Origin: Bacillota bacterium
Lineage (GTDB): Bacteria > Bacillota > Bacilli > Bacillales > Bacillaceae_J
Assembly (NCBI GenBank): GCA_023457235.1
Contig: JAEWMK010000329.1
Coordinates: 1 to 7,183, forward strand
Direction: 5' to 3'
DNA: 7,183 nt
The notes below the pieces were generated by a model. That model searched no databases. It saw nothing but the letters and a program-made list of their open reading frames with translations, and was not told where the DNA came from. A program made the translations under genes and the position numbers. Within the stretch, counting starts at the first letter, position 1. Each line of letters starts with the position of its first letter. Below are positions 1-6,122 of the stretch, piece after piece.

Positions 1-2183
1 GGAGCCCGTGAAGCCCAATACCCTTCAAAAAATGCAGTTTTAATTTGGCTAATTCCAATAGGGTTTAGTGAAATTATTATCATTCCTGCAAGACCGATGT
101 TAAGTGCCCAACAAGATAGTTTTAAAATTTTATCGTTCCAAGCACTTGGCTTTACCACGTTTCTTAGGGAGAACAATATTACTGCAATTGAGAACATTCC
201 ATATACACCCATCATGGAACCGTGGCCATGAGATGCTGTTAAAAATTGTCCGTGTTCAAAATAATTGACTGCTGGGAGATTAATGATAAATCCTTGTACA
301 CCAGCTCCGATTAAATTCCAAATTGCGGTTGAAATAAGAAACCAGAATGTGGCCTTATAAGGAAAATTAATTCCGCCGTCACGCAACATTTTATATTGGT
401 CATATGCTTCTAAAACTAATAAAGTTAATGGTACAACTTCTAGTGCAGATAATACGGCTCCTAAAGCAATCCAAGCTTCGGCCGATCCGTTATAATAGTA
501 ATGGTGTCCAATTCCGATGACGCCGCTTCCCAGTAACAGTGTAATTTGGAAAAGTAATGCTTTTACTGTTGAACTCTTTGTTACTAATTTCATTTGGACT
601 AACAAGAAGCCAATGACTACAACAGCAAATACTTCAAAAATACCTTCTACCCATAAGTGAATAATCCACCAACGCCAATAATCAGCCATTGTAAAATGTG
701 TGCCTGGGTTAAAGAAAAATGCAAATAGGTAAAAGAATGGAACAGCGATGGCAGAGTAGAATAGCAAGTGAATGAGACCGCCTTTATCTGTTTCCTTTTT
801 CAAGCCACTCCTAATACCTCTAAATACAATTACTAACCAAATAAGCATGCCTATTGCAAGGATTACTTGCCAAATGCGGCCGAGTTCTAGATATTCCCAA
901 CCTTGATGTCCAAGTAAGAACCAAAGATTACCTAATTTCCCGTTTATACCTAACCACTCGCCAATCATACTACCAAATACTAGAACAACCAGTGCCCAGA
1001 ATAATATATCTACCAATAATCCTTGTTTCTTCGGTTCATGACCGCCGACTAATGGAGCCACAAAAATTCCCATTCCTAGCCATGCTGTTGCAATCCAGAA
1101 AACGGCAAGTTGGATGTGATAACTCTTTGCAATTGAGAAAGGCAAAGTTTCATATATCCAATCCATTCCAAAGAAGCTATCAGGTTCAACATAATAGTGG
1201 GCCAATAAACCTCCAAACATTGCTTGGGTAAAGAATAAAAGAGCCACGACCGCAAAGTATTTTCCAGTTTTGATTTGAGAACTAGTAAGTGGCATATTAT
1301 TTATATCAATAACTGGAAACATCCCAGACTTATAAGCCTCTTTCATTCCTAAATGGTAGCGATAATAAAAGTAAAGAACGATACCCATAATTAGTATGAG
1401 TAATGTTACACTAACACCACTCCACCATACAGAAGACCAGCCCATTGTATTACCAGCGTCTTCATAGTAAGGCCAATTATTAGTATAGGTTATCTCATCG
1501 TCAGGTCTTAAAGTACTAGATAACCAAGCAGTCCAGAAAAAGAAATCAGCAATTTGTGTAATTTGGTCACCTTCTGCCACATAGGAACGATTTCCACTAG
1601 GCATATGTTCCTCTTTAATTAAGTCAGGTTTTATACCCCAATTATCACCATTTGTAAATACTTCTTTATAATAAGCCCTAACTTGTTCAAGACCATAGGT
1701 TTGAGCCTCGGTTAAAGGGAGTGTTTCTGTTTCAAAATCATATCGATTTTCACGCATTTCTGTTATAACTTTACTTTTTACCAGTAATTGCTCATCAGAA
1801 GTGAGATCCTTATAGTTTTTTCCATAATCCTGTTTTGCAGTAAAATCCTGCATTCCTTCTGTATAAATTTTTAAAGCTTCCGCAGTGTAGTCAGGCCCCA
1901 TGTATGATCCATAACCAAGGACTGTACCGTAATCCATTAAACCATACTTTTGGAAAACGGCCTGGCCTCCTTTAATGGAATCTTGGGTTATTAATACCTC
2001 ACCATTTGGGCTTACAACTTCTAGTGGACGAGGTGACAAATCTTTAAAGATCCAATAACCACCTACTAATAAGACTGTAGAACTAGTTATTAAAGTGAAT
2101 ATTAATACAGATTTTAAAAATCCATTTGTCGCACGTGTTTTTGTCTGGGGTGTAGTTCCTGTTTCTAAATTTCTTGCGCCCAC
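1..2183 (-). CDS. norB: Quinol-dependent nitric oxide reductase (qNor), C-terminus cut by window edge
   Basis: Single-subunit, membrane-bound qNor (also called norZ) reduces 2 NO to N2O with electrons from quinol. The reverse strand is open for 727 codons from GTG at 2183 to the window edge. The N-terminal region (about residues 25-255) begins with a transmembrane anchor followed by the extracytoplasmic cytochrome-c-like domain. It has no CxxCH, which is the hallmark of qNor as opposed to cytochrome-c-dependent cNor. The heme-copper-oxidase-like core follows. His329 (AHYYVEP) and His652 are the expected low-spin heme b ligands and His654 (SHGHGSMMG) the heme b3 ligand. His509 with Glu513 (HLWVEG) and His560/His561 (GHHYYY) are the expected non-heme FeB ligands. 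The GTG start is preceded by a strong ribosome site. The overlapping ATG at 2185 hits a stop after six codons, and the next in-frame ATG would delete the anchor. About 60 residues are probably missing at the C-terminus. It is transcribed divergently from the regulator. Confidence 0.97.
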   Translation of the reverse strand, partial: MGARNLETGTTPQTKTRATNGFLKSVLIFTLITSSTVLLVGGYWIFKDLSPRPLEVVSPNGEVLITQDSIKGGQAVFQKYGLMDYGTVLGYGSYMGPDYTAEALKIYTEGMQDFTAKQDYGKNYKDLTSDEQLLVKSKVITEMRENRYDFETETLPLTEAQTYGLEQVRAYYKEVFTNGDNWGIKPDLIKEEHMPSGNRSYVAEGDQITQIADFFFWTAWLSSTLRPDDEITYTNNWPYYEDAGNTMGWSSVWWSGVSVTLLILIMGIVLYFYYRYHLGMKEAYKSGMFPVIDINNMPLTSSQIKTGKYFAVVALLFFTQAMFGGLLAHYYVEPDSFFGMDWIYETLPFSIAKSYHIQLAVFWIATAWLGMGIFVAPLVGGHEPKKQGLLVDILFWALVVLVFGSMIGEWLGINGKLGNLWFLLGHQGWEYLELGRIWQVILAIGMLIWLVIVFRGIRSGLKKETDKGGLIHLLFYSAIAVPFFYLFAFFFNPGTHFTMADYWRWWIIHLWVEGIFEVFAVVVIGFLLVQMKLVTKSSTVKALLFQITLLLGSGVIGIGHHYYYNGSAEAWIALGAVLSALEVVPLTLLVLEAYDQYKMLRDGGINFPYKATFWFLISTAIWNLIGAGVQGFIINLPAVNYFEHGQFLTASHGHGSMMGVYGMFSIAVILFSLRNVVKPSAWNDKILKLSCWALNIGLAGMIIISLNPIGISQIKTAFFEGYWASRA

Positions 2184-2189
2184 ATACTA

Positions 2190-2198
2190 CTCCTCCCT
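2190..2198 (-). promoter_or_regulatory. Ribosome binding site of norB
   Basis: On the minus strand this reads AGGGAGGAG, six bases before GTG at 2183. It decides the start: the ATG overlapping the GTG (2185-2183) is only four bases away and its frame closes at once. Confidence 0.85.
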
Positions 2199-2216
2199 AC
2201 ATAATATTTTAAAGAA

Positions 2217-2243
2217 TTGAAAAGTTTGGCATGCCTTTTTCAA
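2217..2243. repeat. Imperfect palindrome in the norB leader
   Basis: Outer arms TTGAAAA (2217-2223) and TTTTCAA (2237-2243) are perfect complements. Between them lies an 8-base perfect palindrome, GGCATGCC (2228-2235), placed slightly off centre. It sits at or just after the predicted norB transcription start, a usual place for a repressor operator; an mRNA hairpin is the alternative. The protein that might bind is unknown. An NO-responsive repressor such as NsrR is a guess only, since the core does not clearly match an NsrR site. Confidence 0.4.
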
Positions 2244-2245
2244 TG

Positions 2246-2274
2246 TATATACTAGCACTAACAATTTTTAACAA
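2246..2274 (-). promoter_or_regulatory. Predicted sigma-A promoter of norB
   Basis: On the minus strand, a -35-like TTGTTA (2274-2269) and a -10-like TATATA (2251-2246) are separated by exactly 17 bases. Each hexamer matches the consensus at four of six positions. Transcription would start near 2239, giving a leader of about 56 bases. The weak hexamers, with a dyad directly upstream, suit an activator-dependent promoter. Confidence 0.5.
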
Positions 2275-2275
2275 C

Positions 2276-2291
2276 TGTGATTAAATGCAAA
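2276..2291 (-). promoter_or_regulatory. FNR/CRP-type half-conserved box upstream of norB
   Basis: Read on the minus strand it is TTTGCATTTAATCACA: a full right half-site TCACA, a degenerate left half, and the N6 spacing of Bacillus FNR/CRP-type sites (TGTGA-N6-TCACA). It abuts the predicted -35 of norB, with its centre about 44 bases before the predicted start, close to the class II activator position (-41.5). It resembles the boxes at 2299-2314 and 3253-3268. Confidence 0.45.
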
Positions 2292-2298
2292 GTTTTGG

Positions 2299-2314
2299 TG
2301 TGTTTGTTATCACA
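2299..2314 (+). promoter_or_regulatory. FNR/CRP-type operator between norB and the regulator
   Basis: TGTGTTTGTTATCACA matches TGTGA-N6-TCACA at nine of ten half-site bases, and the flanking G/C pair (2298/2315) extends the dyad. Its centre (2306.5) is 41.5 bases before the predicted start of the regulator transcript (about 2348), a class II activator position that suggests autoregulation. It also lies about 67 bases upstream of the predicted norB start, so it could serve both directions. Which family member binds (Fnr, or a Dnr/NnrR-like NO sensor) cannot be read from the site. Confidence 0.6.
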
Positions 2315-2335
2315 CTATTCAGACAAAATAAAAGA

Positions 2336-2341
2336 TATAAA
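2336..2341 (+). promoter_or_regulatory. Predicted -10 element of the regulator gene
   Basis: TATAAA lies 21 bases after the dyad at 2299-2314, with no good -35 at normal spacing, as at a class II activated promoter. Transcription would begin near 2348, leaving a very short leader before the ribosome site at 2361. The neighbouring TATATA (2345-2350) is an alternative. Confidence 0.4.
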
Positions 2342-2373
2342 TTATATATAGTAAAAGAATGGAGTTGAAAAAA

Positions 2374-3068
2374 ATGGGTGAAATTAGAGATCGTATAAAA
2401 GATATTCCTTTTATTAAGGAGTTGGATGAAAATTATTTAAAAGGCTTTTTTAGAAATATTCATTTGAAACAGTATAAAAAGCATGTACAAATATTCTCAC
2501 AGGATTCTCCACTCATTGAGGTCTTTTTAATCCTAAAAGGGATGGTAAAGATATACAAAAGGAAATCTTGTGGAAGAGAGCAAATCGTTTGGATATTACA
2601 GAGTGGTGACATTTTTCCTGTAGTGGGTTGTTTTGGTAAAGTTTCTCTACCGGCAAACGCAGAGGCTATAGAGGATTCGTTAATCGTATCGATTGGCTTA
2701 AATGATTTTGAATCAATGCTACTGGATAACCCCACTATTTTAATTAAACTTTTTGGAGTTATGAGTGATCGTATTATTGAGCTTCAGGCTCGGCTAGAGG
2801 AGCAAATTCTTCTTGAAAGTACTTGCAAATTGTAAAACTAATTCTACGATTATGTGAAAAGCATGGGGAAGTTCATCAAAATAATTTATGTCTTATTAAA
2901 CGTCATTTTTCAAACCTTGATCTCGCAAAAATGGTTGGGACTTCTCAGGAAGTAATTAGCAGAGTATTGGGAAGACTTAAAAAGGAACGACTAATATATC
3001 AGAATAACGGAGGTTTTCTCCTCATTGATTTTGAAAAAATGAAAAAGAAATATCAAATGGAATTATAA
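2374..3068 (+). pseudogene. Crp/Fnr-family transcriptional regulator, frameshifted
   Basis: Two abutting frames together make one regulator of about 231 residues, the usual family length. Frame one (2374-2835) has the cyclic-nucleotide-binding-like beta-roll (about residues 15-110) and the long dimerisation helix (about 118-145, with QARLEEQ). It then runs into a stop. The next frame (from about 2817 to 3068) carries the winged helix-turn-helix: LDLAKMVGTSQEVISRVLGRL at 2916-2978, whose recognition helix has the conserved E-x-x-S-R. I place the start at ATG 2374, because GGAGTTGA (2361-2368) sits correctly before it and would lie inside the reading frame if the upstream ATG at 2359 were used. 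The pocket lacks the Arg-Ser/Thr pair that binds cAMP, and there is no cysteine cluster of the Fnr [4Fe-4S] type. By its position divergent to norB and before nirS, an NO-sensing Dnr/NnrR-like role is inferred. It may be a real lesion, two separate polypeptides, or a sequencing error. Confidence 0.85.
2814..2835 (+). other. Frameshift point in the Crp/Fnr regulator
   Basis: Frame one ends with TAA at 2833-2835. The frame carrying the HTH is closed upstream by TGA at 2814-2816, so the break lies between 2816 and 2832. Adding one A to the AAA run at 2816-2818 restores one continuous reading, giving LLEKYLQIVKLILRLCEKHGE, which fits the hinge between sensor and DNA-binding halves of this family. 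A TTG at 2823 could start the second frame, but no proper ribosome site precedes it. Confidence 0.75.
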
Positions 3069-3225
3069 ATAACAAATAATATGTATTTCTTGGAATACGG
3101 TATGTTTTGAAAGTTGAATAATTAAAGCCTCTTACTCGATTACTAAAACAAATAGAACGATGAATTAGACATTGACTGATAACAATTCCACTATGGGTAT
3201 CATAATTATTTTAAAAATTATAATA

Positions 3226-3252
3226 TTGACAATTTATTGAAACATCTAAAAT
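3226..3252 (+). promoter_or_regulatory. Possible sigma-A promoter upstream of nirS
   Basis: A perfect -35 TTGACA (3226-3231) is followed after 15 bases by TAAAAT (3247-3252), five of six against the -10 consensus. The spacing is two bases short of optimal. It overlaps the left edge of the FNR/CRP-type box that follows, so factor binding there could block it. Transcription would start near 3259. Confidence 0.35.
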
Positions 3253-3268
3253 CTTGAAATTTATCACA
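3253..3268 (+). promoter_or_regulatory. FNR/CRP-type box upstream of nirS
   Basis: CTTGAAATTTATCACA has a perfect right half TCACA with the N6 spacing. Against TGTGA-N6-TCACA it scores eight of ten. Against the Gram-negative FNR/DNR box TTGAT-N4-ATCAA, the embedded TTGAA-N4-ATCAC also scores eight of ten. It shares the ending TTATCACAC with the box at 2299-2314. As a class II site it would drive a start near 3302, but no strong -10 is seen there, so this part is inference. Confidence 0.5.
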
Positions 3269-3288
3269 CCTAATCTTGGTGTTAATTG

Positions 3289-3353
3289 ATAAGGTAATTT
3301 ATGGGTAAAGGACATCATCAATGTTTTTACAGTAATTACGAAATTTACCTTAT
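3289..3353 (+). repeat. Nested inverted repeats in the nirS leader
   Basis: The outer arms ATAAGGTAA (3289-3297) and TTACCTTAT (3345-3353) are perfect 9-base complements. They enclose a hairpin: 3305-3315 pairs with 3321-3330 (ten pairs including one G-U, one bulged G at 3310 or 3311) over the loop CATCA. The 8-base palindrome GTAATTAC (3332-3339) lies beside it. GGTAAA (3304-3309) could pair instead with 3344-3349, so two exclusive folds exist. It could be a structured mRNA leader or an operator cluster. No known riboswitch class is recognised. Confidence 0.4.
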
Positions 3354-3470
3354 TTCTTTGCTCGAAATATTTTGTGTATTTTGGGGATATTGAAGGGAGG
3401 CCTAATAGTAATTATTCTGTAAAATTATTCGTTGCATCTTAGTTTCAACGCCTATGAACAACACAATTGA

Positions 3471-3476
3471 AGGAGG
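3471..3476 (+). promoter_or_regulatory. Ribosome binding site that sets the nirS start
   Basis: AGGAGG stands seven bases before GTG 3484. It lies downstream of the alternative ATG at 3454, which itself has no ribosome site. This places the start at the GTG and makes the N-terminus a regular lipoprotein signal peptide. Confidence 0.85.
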
Positions 3477-3483
3477 AAATTTT

Positions 3484-5229
3484 GTGTTTAAATCGGCAAA
3501 ATGGATGGAAATGCTATTTATTACTTCTATTCTATTAATTTTAGGAGCTTGTTCATCTCAAGAATCTCAATCTCCTAAGAAAATAACGCCAGATCCGCCA
3601 CCGGCAGATGTGACAACAAATGTTGATTCAGCAATAGAAAAACTCTATGTTGATAGCTGTGGTGGATGTCATGGGCAAACGCGTTTAGGTGCACTTGGAC
3701 CTAACTTATTACCTGATCGTGTTTTTGCTGAAATGAGTGAAGAGGATTTATTTAATGTAATAAAGGAAGGTAGATCTGGTACACCAATGCCTCCATTTGA
3801 GACTGTATCAAAGGATCGTTCAGATGATGAAACAATTAAGAAAGTAGTTGAATATCTGAAGACCCCTGTAGCTCTAGAAAGTCAAACTTGGTCTTTAGAA
3901 GATGCAAAAGCAACTTTAGAAATTGTTAACGAAGAAAGTTCATTACCAGATGCACCAACAGCATGGGACCCAAATAAATTAGAGATTGGCGACTTAATGG
4001 TTGCGATGGAGCGTGAAACTCGAAAATATGCTGTAATGGATGGAAAAAATCATGAATTACTTGGGCATATCGATGGTTCATACCGCACACATACAATACA
4101 GTTTGGTCCAGCAGATACACTGGAAGGCCGTTACATGTATGGTATTGGTCGAGATGGTTGGCTTTTTAAAGTTGATATGTACTCATTTAAAACAGTACGA
4201 AAAGTTCGTGTAGGACTTGATTCGCGTGGAATTGCCGTAACCCAAAATGGTGAATATATTGCAGTAACGAACTACTTGCCTGGAAATGTAGCAATTCTTA
4301 ATAAGAATTTAGAACCATTAAAGATTATCCCTACATATGCAATAAATGTAGATGGAGAAATGGTAGGTATTGACGGAAGTCAAAGCCGTGCAGCAGCAAT
4401 TCTTGACACTGTAATTGATGGTAAGGATATGTTTGTAGTAGCTCTTAAAGAAGCCGGACATGTTTGGGGTATTGACATGTCAGACGAAGGGGCAAAAAAC
4501 GGATTCCCAATTACTATTGATGTAGGTGGTGTTGGTCGTATCCTTCATGATGCATTTTTTGATGATGAAGGTCGTTACTTCTTTATCGCATCACAGGGGG
4601 ATAATACAAAGCCAAGTTTAATAGACCCTTCTAAACCAGATGATGGATTAATGGCTGTTGTTGATATGAAGGAAGGTAAATTAGTATCTCAAATGCCTGC
4701 CGGAATTAAACCGCATCCAGGACCAGGTGCTGTTATTCATACTGAATCACATGGCGTATTATATGCGACTCCTGCGATTGGAACAAATTTAGTTTCTTTC
4801 TTCAAAGAAACTGACAAAGGTTTTGAAACCTATAAACAAGTTTCAATTGGTGAACCAGATGAAAACGGCGGCTCATTATTCATACGTTCTTACAATGGTA
4901 TTGAAGGAAAAGGTGAAGCCTCTAAATATGTATGGGTAGACGTTGCCTATGAGCCAAACTGGAATAAGATGTATATCATTGATAAAGAAACGTTGGAAAT
5001 CTATAAGGAAATTGATACAGCAGCTGATGCTGGCATTGATCCAAAAGTAGCCCGGTCTATTCATCCAGAATTCACACAAGATGGCCAATTTGTTTACGTG
5101 TCACTTTGGGAAGGTAATGCAGTACTTGTATACACCCCTGATGGTAATTTTGTAAAGAAAATTGAAGGCACAGTTACTCCTACTGGTATATATAGTTATG
5201 GTGTGCGGGATCATGAACCAGGAATTTAG
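3484..5229 (+). CDS. nirS: Cytochrome cd1 nitrite reductase NirS, lipoprotein form
   Basis: NirS reduces nitrite to NO at heme d1, fed with electrons through its own heme c. From GTG 3484 it has 581 residues, close to proteobacterial NirS precursors. Residues 1-23 form a lipoprotein signal peptide with lipobox LGAC, so the enzyme should be lipid-anchored at Cys23 on the outer face of the membrane. The cytochrome c domain has CGGCH (Cys59, Cys62, His63) and the likely sixth ligand Met102 in GTPMPPF. The d1 propeller (about 160-581) aligns by eye with Pseudomonas NirS. His203 (YRTHT) fits the proximal d1 ligand, and His355 (ILHDAF) and His411 (KPHPGPG) the two catalytic histidines. GGSLFI and the C-terminal TPTG...DHEPG are also shared. 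Having all three histidines favours NirS over the biosynthetic paralogue NirN, though only a tree would settle this. The genes downstream make the d1 precursor. A cd1-type enzyme is uncommon in Firmicutes. Confidence 0.95.
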   Translation: MFKSAKWMEMLFITSILLILGACSSQESQSPKKITPDPPPADVTTNVDSAIEKLYVDSCGGCHGQTRLGALGPNLLPDRVFAEMSEEDLFNVIKEGRSGTPMPPFETVSKDRSDDETIKKVVEYLKTPVALESQTWSLEDAKATLEIVNEESSLPDAPTAWDPNKLEIGDLMVAMERETRKYAVMDGKNHELLGHIDGSYRTHTIQFGPADTLEGRYMYGIGRDGWLFKVDMYSFKTVRKVRVGLDSRGIAVTQNGEYIAVTNYLPGNVAILNKNLEPLKIIPTYAINVDGEMVGIDGSQSRAAAILDTVIDGKDMFVVALKEAGHVWGIDMSDEGAKNGFPITIDVGGVGRILHDAFFDDEGRYFFIASQGDNTKPSLIDPSKPDDGLMAVVDMKEGKLVSQMPAGIKPHPGPGAVIHTESHGVLYATPAIGTNLVSFFKETDKGFETYKQVSIGEPDENGGSLFIRSYNGIEGKGEASKYVWVDVAYEPNWNKMYIIDKETLEIYKEIDTAADAGIDPKVARSIHPEFTQDGQFVYVSLWEGNAVLVYTPDGNFVKKIEGTVTPTGIYSYGVRDHEPGI

Positions 5230-5270
5230 ATAGTAATAGGTAATGTTAAGAGATTATTAGTTTCCAATAG

Positions 5271-5306
5271 GGATAAAGGGGCGAATAAAACTCGCACCCT
5301 TTATTC
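5271..5306 (+). terminator. Stem-loop after nirS (weak terminator or processing element)
   Basis: 5271-5284 pairs with 5292-5306 over the 7-base loop ATAAAAC, with one bulged A at 5296: twelve Watson-Crick pairs plus a G-U and a G-C at the base. It starts 41 bases after the nirS stop. No T-run follows, so it is a poor intrinsic terminator. It may cause partial read-through or protect the 3' end of nirS mRNA, letting the structural enzyme be made in excess over the cofactor enzymes downstream. Confidence 0.6.
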
Positions 5307-5360
5307 AAAATCATGACTTTGTTAAATATGCCTTTTTGCCTGAAAATGGGGCTGATTCTA

Positions 5361-6122
5361 TTGAAATCTATATTGTTTATTGCACATGGTAGTAAGAAAG
5401 AAAATACTAATGAAGAAATCCAACAGTTTATTAAAGAATTAAACGATAGATTTGAACCTATTAGGATTGAACTCTCTTATTTAGAATTTACCCTGCCACT
5501 AATACAAGAAGGTATACAAAACTGCGTAGAAAAAGGCAGTACAAAAATTATTATCATGCCATTATTATTGTCTGAAGCCGTTCATGTGAAGGAAGATATA
5601 CCAAGAGAAATACAAATGGCAAAAATTAAGTATCCGAATATAGAGTTCCGTTACGGGAAACCGATTGGGATTCACTATAAGATGTACGATATATTGTTGA
5701 CAAGATTGCTGGAAACAAAATGTGAAATCGATCAAAAAACAGCCGTTATCCTTGTAGCTAAAGGTTCACGCTTCGAAACAGCTAATCATGATCTGCGCAA
5801 AATAGCAGAAGAATTTCCTGATTTTTGCAAGGCTGGAATGATAGAAGCTGCCTTTCTTAGCATGACGAATCCCAAATTAACAAATGTTATCGAAGAATGC
5901 ATTGCCAGGGGAGCAACAAAGCTGATTGTCCTTCCATATATACTTTTTCAAGGGTTATTAATCAAAAAAATTGAAGAAACGATTGATAATTTCACAATAA
6001 AATTCCCGCATTTAACCTTTTTGACCGGCCGTTATATAGGCTCCCATTCGTTATTGTTTGAAATTATAAAAGAACGCATTGACGAGGTGCTAGATAAAAG
6101 TACGGAGGCGCGATATGAATAA
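5361..6122 (+). CDS. sirB: Sirohydrochlorin chelatase (SirB/CbiX family)
   Basis: A class II chelatase of the cytoplasm that inserts a metal into sirohydrochlorin: iron (SirB) gives siroheme, cobalt (CbiX) leads to cobalamin. Two tandem CbiX domains are seen. In the first, His9 (FIAHGSKK) and His75 (SEAVHVKEDIP) are the metal-handling pair. In the second (from about residue 127) the matching positions are changed (VAKGSR, FQGLLIKKI), as is usual for the non-catalytic half. I start at TTG 5361: it gives the family-typical beginning (M)KSILFIAHGS and 253 residues, with GGGGCTGA (5348-5355) just upstream. ATG 5346 and ATG 5313 in the same frame would add 5 or 21 residues not typical of the family. 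Next to nirS and the methyltransferase, iron chelation toward siroheme as heme d1 precursor is inferred; sequence alone does not separate iron from cobalt. Confidence 0.9.
   Translation: MKSILFIAHGSKKENTNEEIQQFIKELNDRFEPIRIELSYLEFTLPLIQEGIQNCVEKGSTKIIIMPLLLSEAVHVKEDIPREIQMAKIKYPNIEFRYGKPIGIHYKMYDILLTRLLETKCEIDQKTAVILVAKGSRFETANHDLRKIAEEFPDFCKAGMIEAAFLSMTNPKLTNVIEECIARGATKLIVLPYILFQGLLIKKIEETIDNFTIKFPHLTFLTGRYIGSHSLLFEIIKERIDEVLDKSTEARYE
6102..6107 (+). promoter_or_regulatory. Ribosome binding site of the methyltransferase, inside the chelatase gene
   Basis: ACGGAGG (6102-6108, core CGGAGG) lies in the last codons of the chelatase and ends about six bases before ATG 6115. With the ATGAATAA overlap it indicates translational coupling of the two genes. 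Confidence 0.7.

Larger units (their letters stand above)
3069..3483 (+). other. 415-base non-coding upstream region and leader of nirS
   Basis: No convincing gene is present: all frames are cut by frequent stops and no frame with a ribosome site reaches useful length. It is very AT-rich. It holds a possible promoter (3226-3252), an FNR/CRP-type dyad (3253-3268), nested inverted repeats (3289-3353), an isolated ribosome-site-like sequence (3393-3400) and the nirS ribosome site (3471-3476). I see no clear GC-rich terminator after the regulator. Confidence 0.7.

Noticed and set aside
854..1231. Open frame of 125 codons on the plus strand
   Set aside because: It lies wholly antisense to the well-supported qNor gene, has no ribosome site and resembles no known protein. 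It is a shadow of norB.
2806..2835. Programmed ribosomal or transcriptional frameshifting in the regulator
   Set aside because: No X-XXY-YYZ slippery heptamer is in frame, and the A-run is only three bases long. A mutation or read error is simpler.
3177..3202. TGATA ... TATCA inverted repeat as another FNR-type site
   Set aside because: The 16-base gap between arms is far too long for an FNR/CRP dimer site, and five-base AT-rich arms are expected by chance here.
3430..3450. CGTTG ... CAACG inverted repeat before nirS
   Set aside because: Only five pairs with an 11-base loop. Too weak to call a hairpin or operator.
3926..5088. Minus-strand open frames inside nirS (3926-4120 and 4876-5088)
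   Set aside because: Both are antisense to conserved NirS propeller sequence, with no start signals or recognisable product.
3484..5229. Identification as NirN instead of NirS
   Set aside because: Both have heme c and d1 domains, but the position at the head of the cluster, both catalytic-type histidines (355 and 411) and the NirS-like C-terminus favour NirS. A tree would be decisive.
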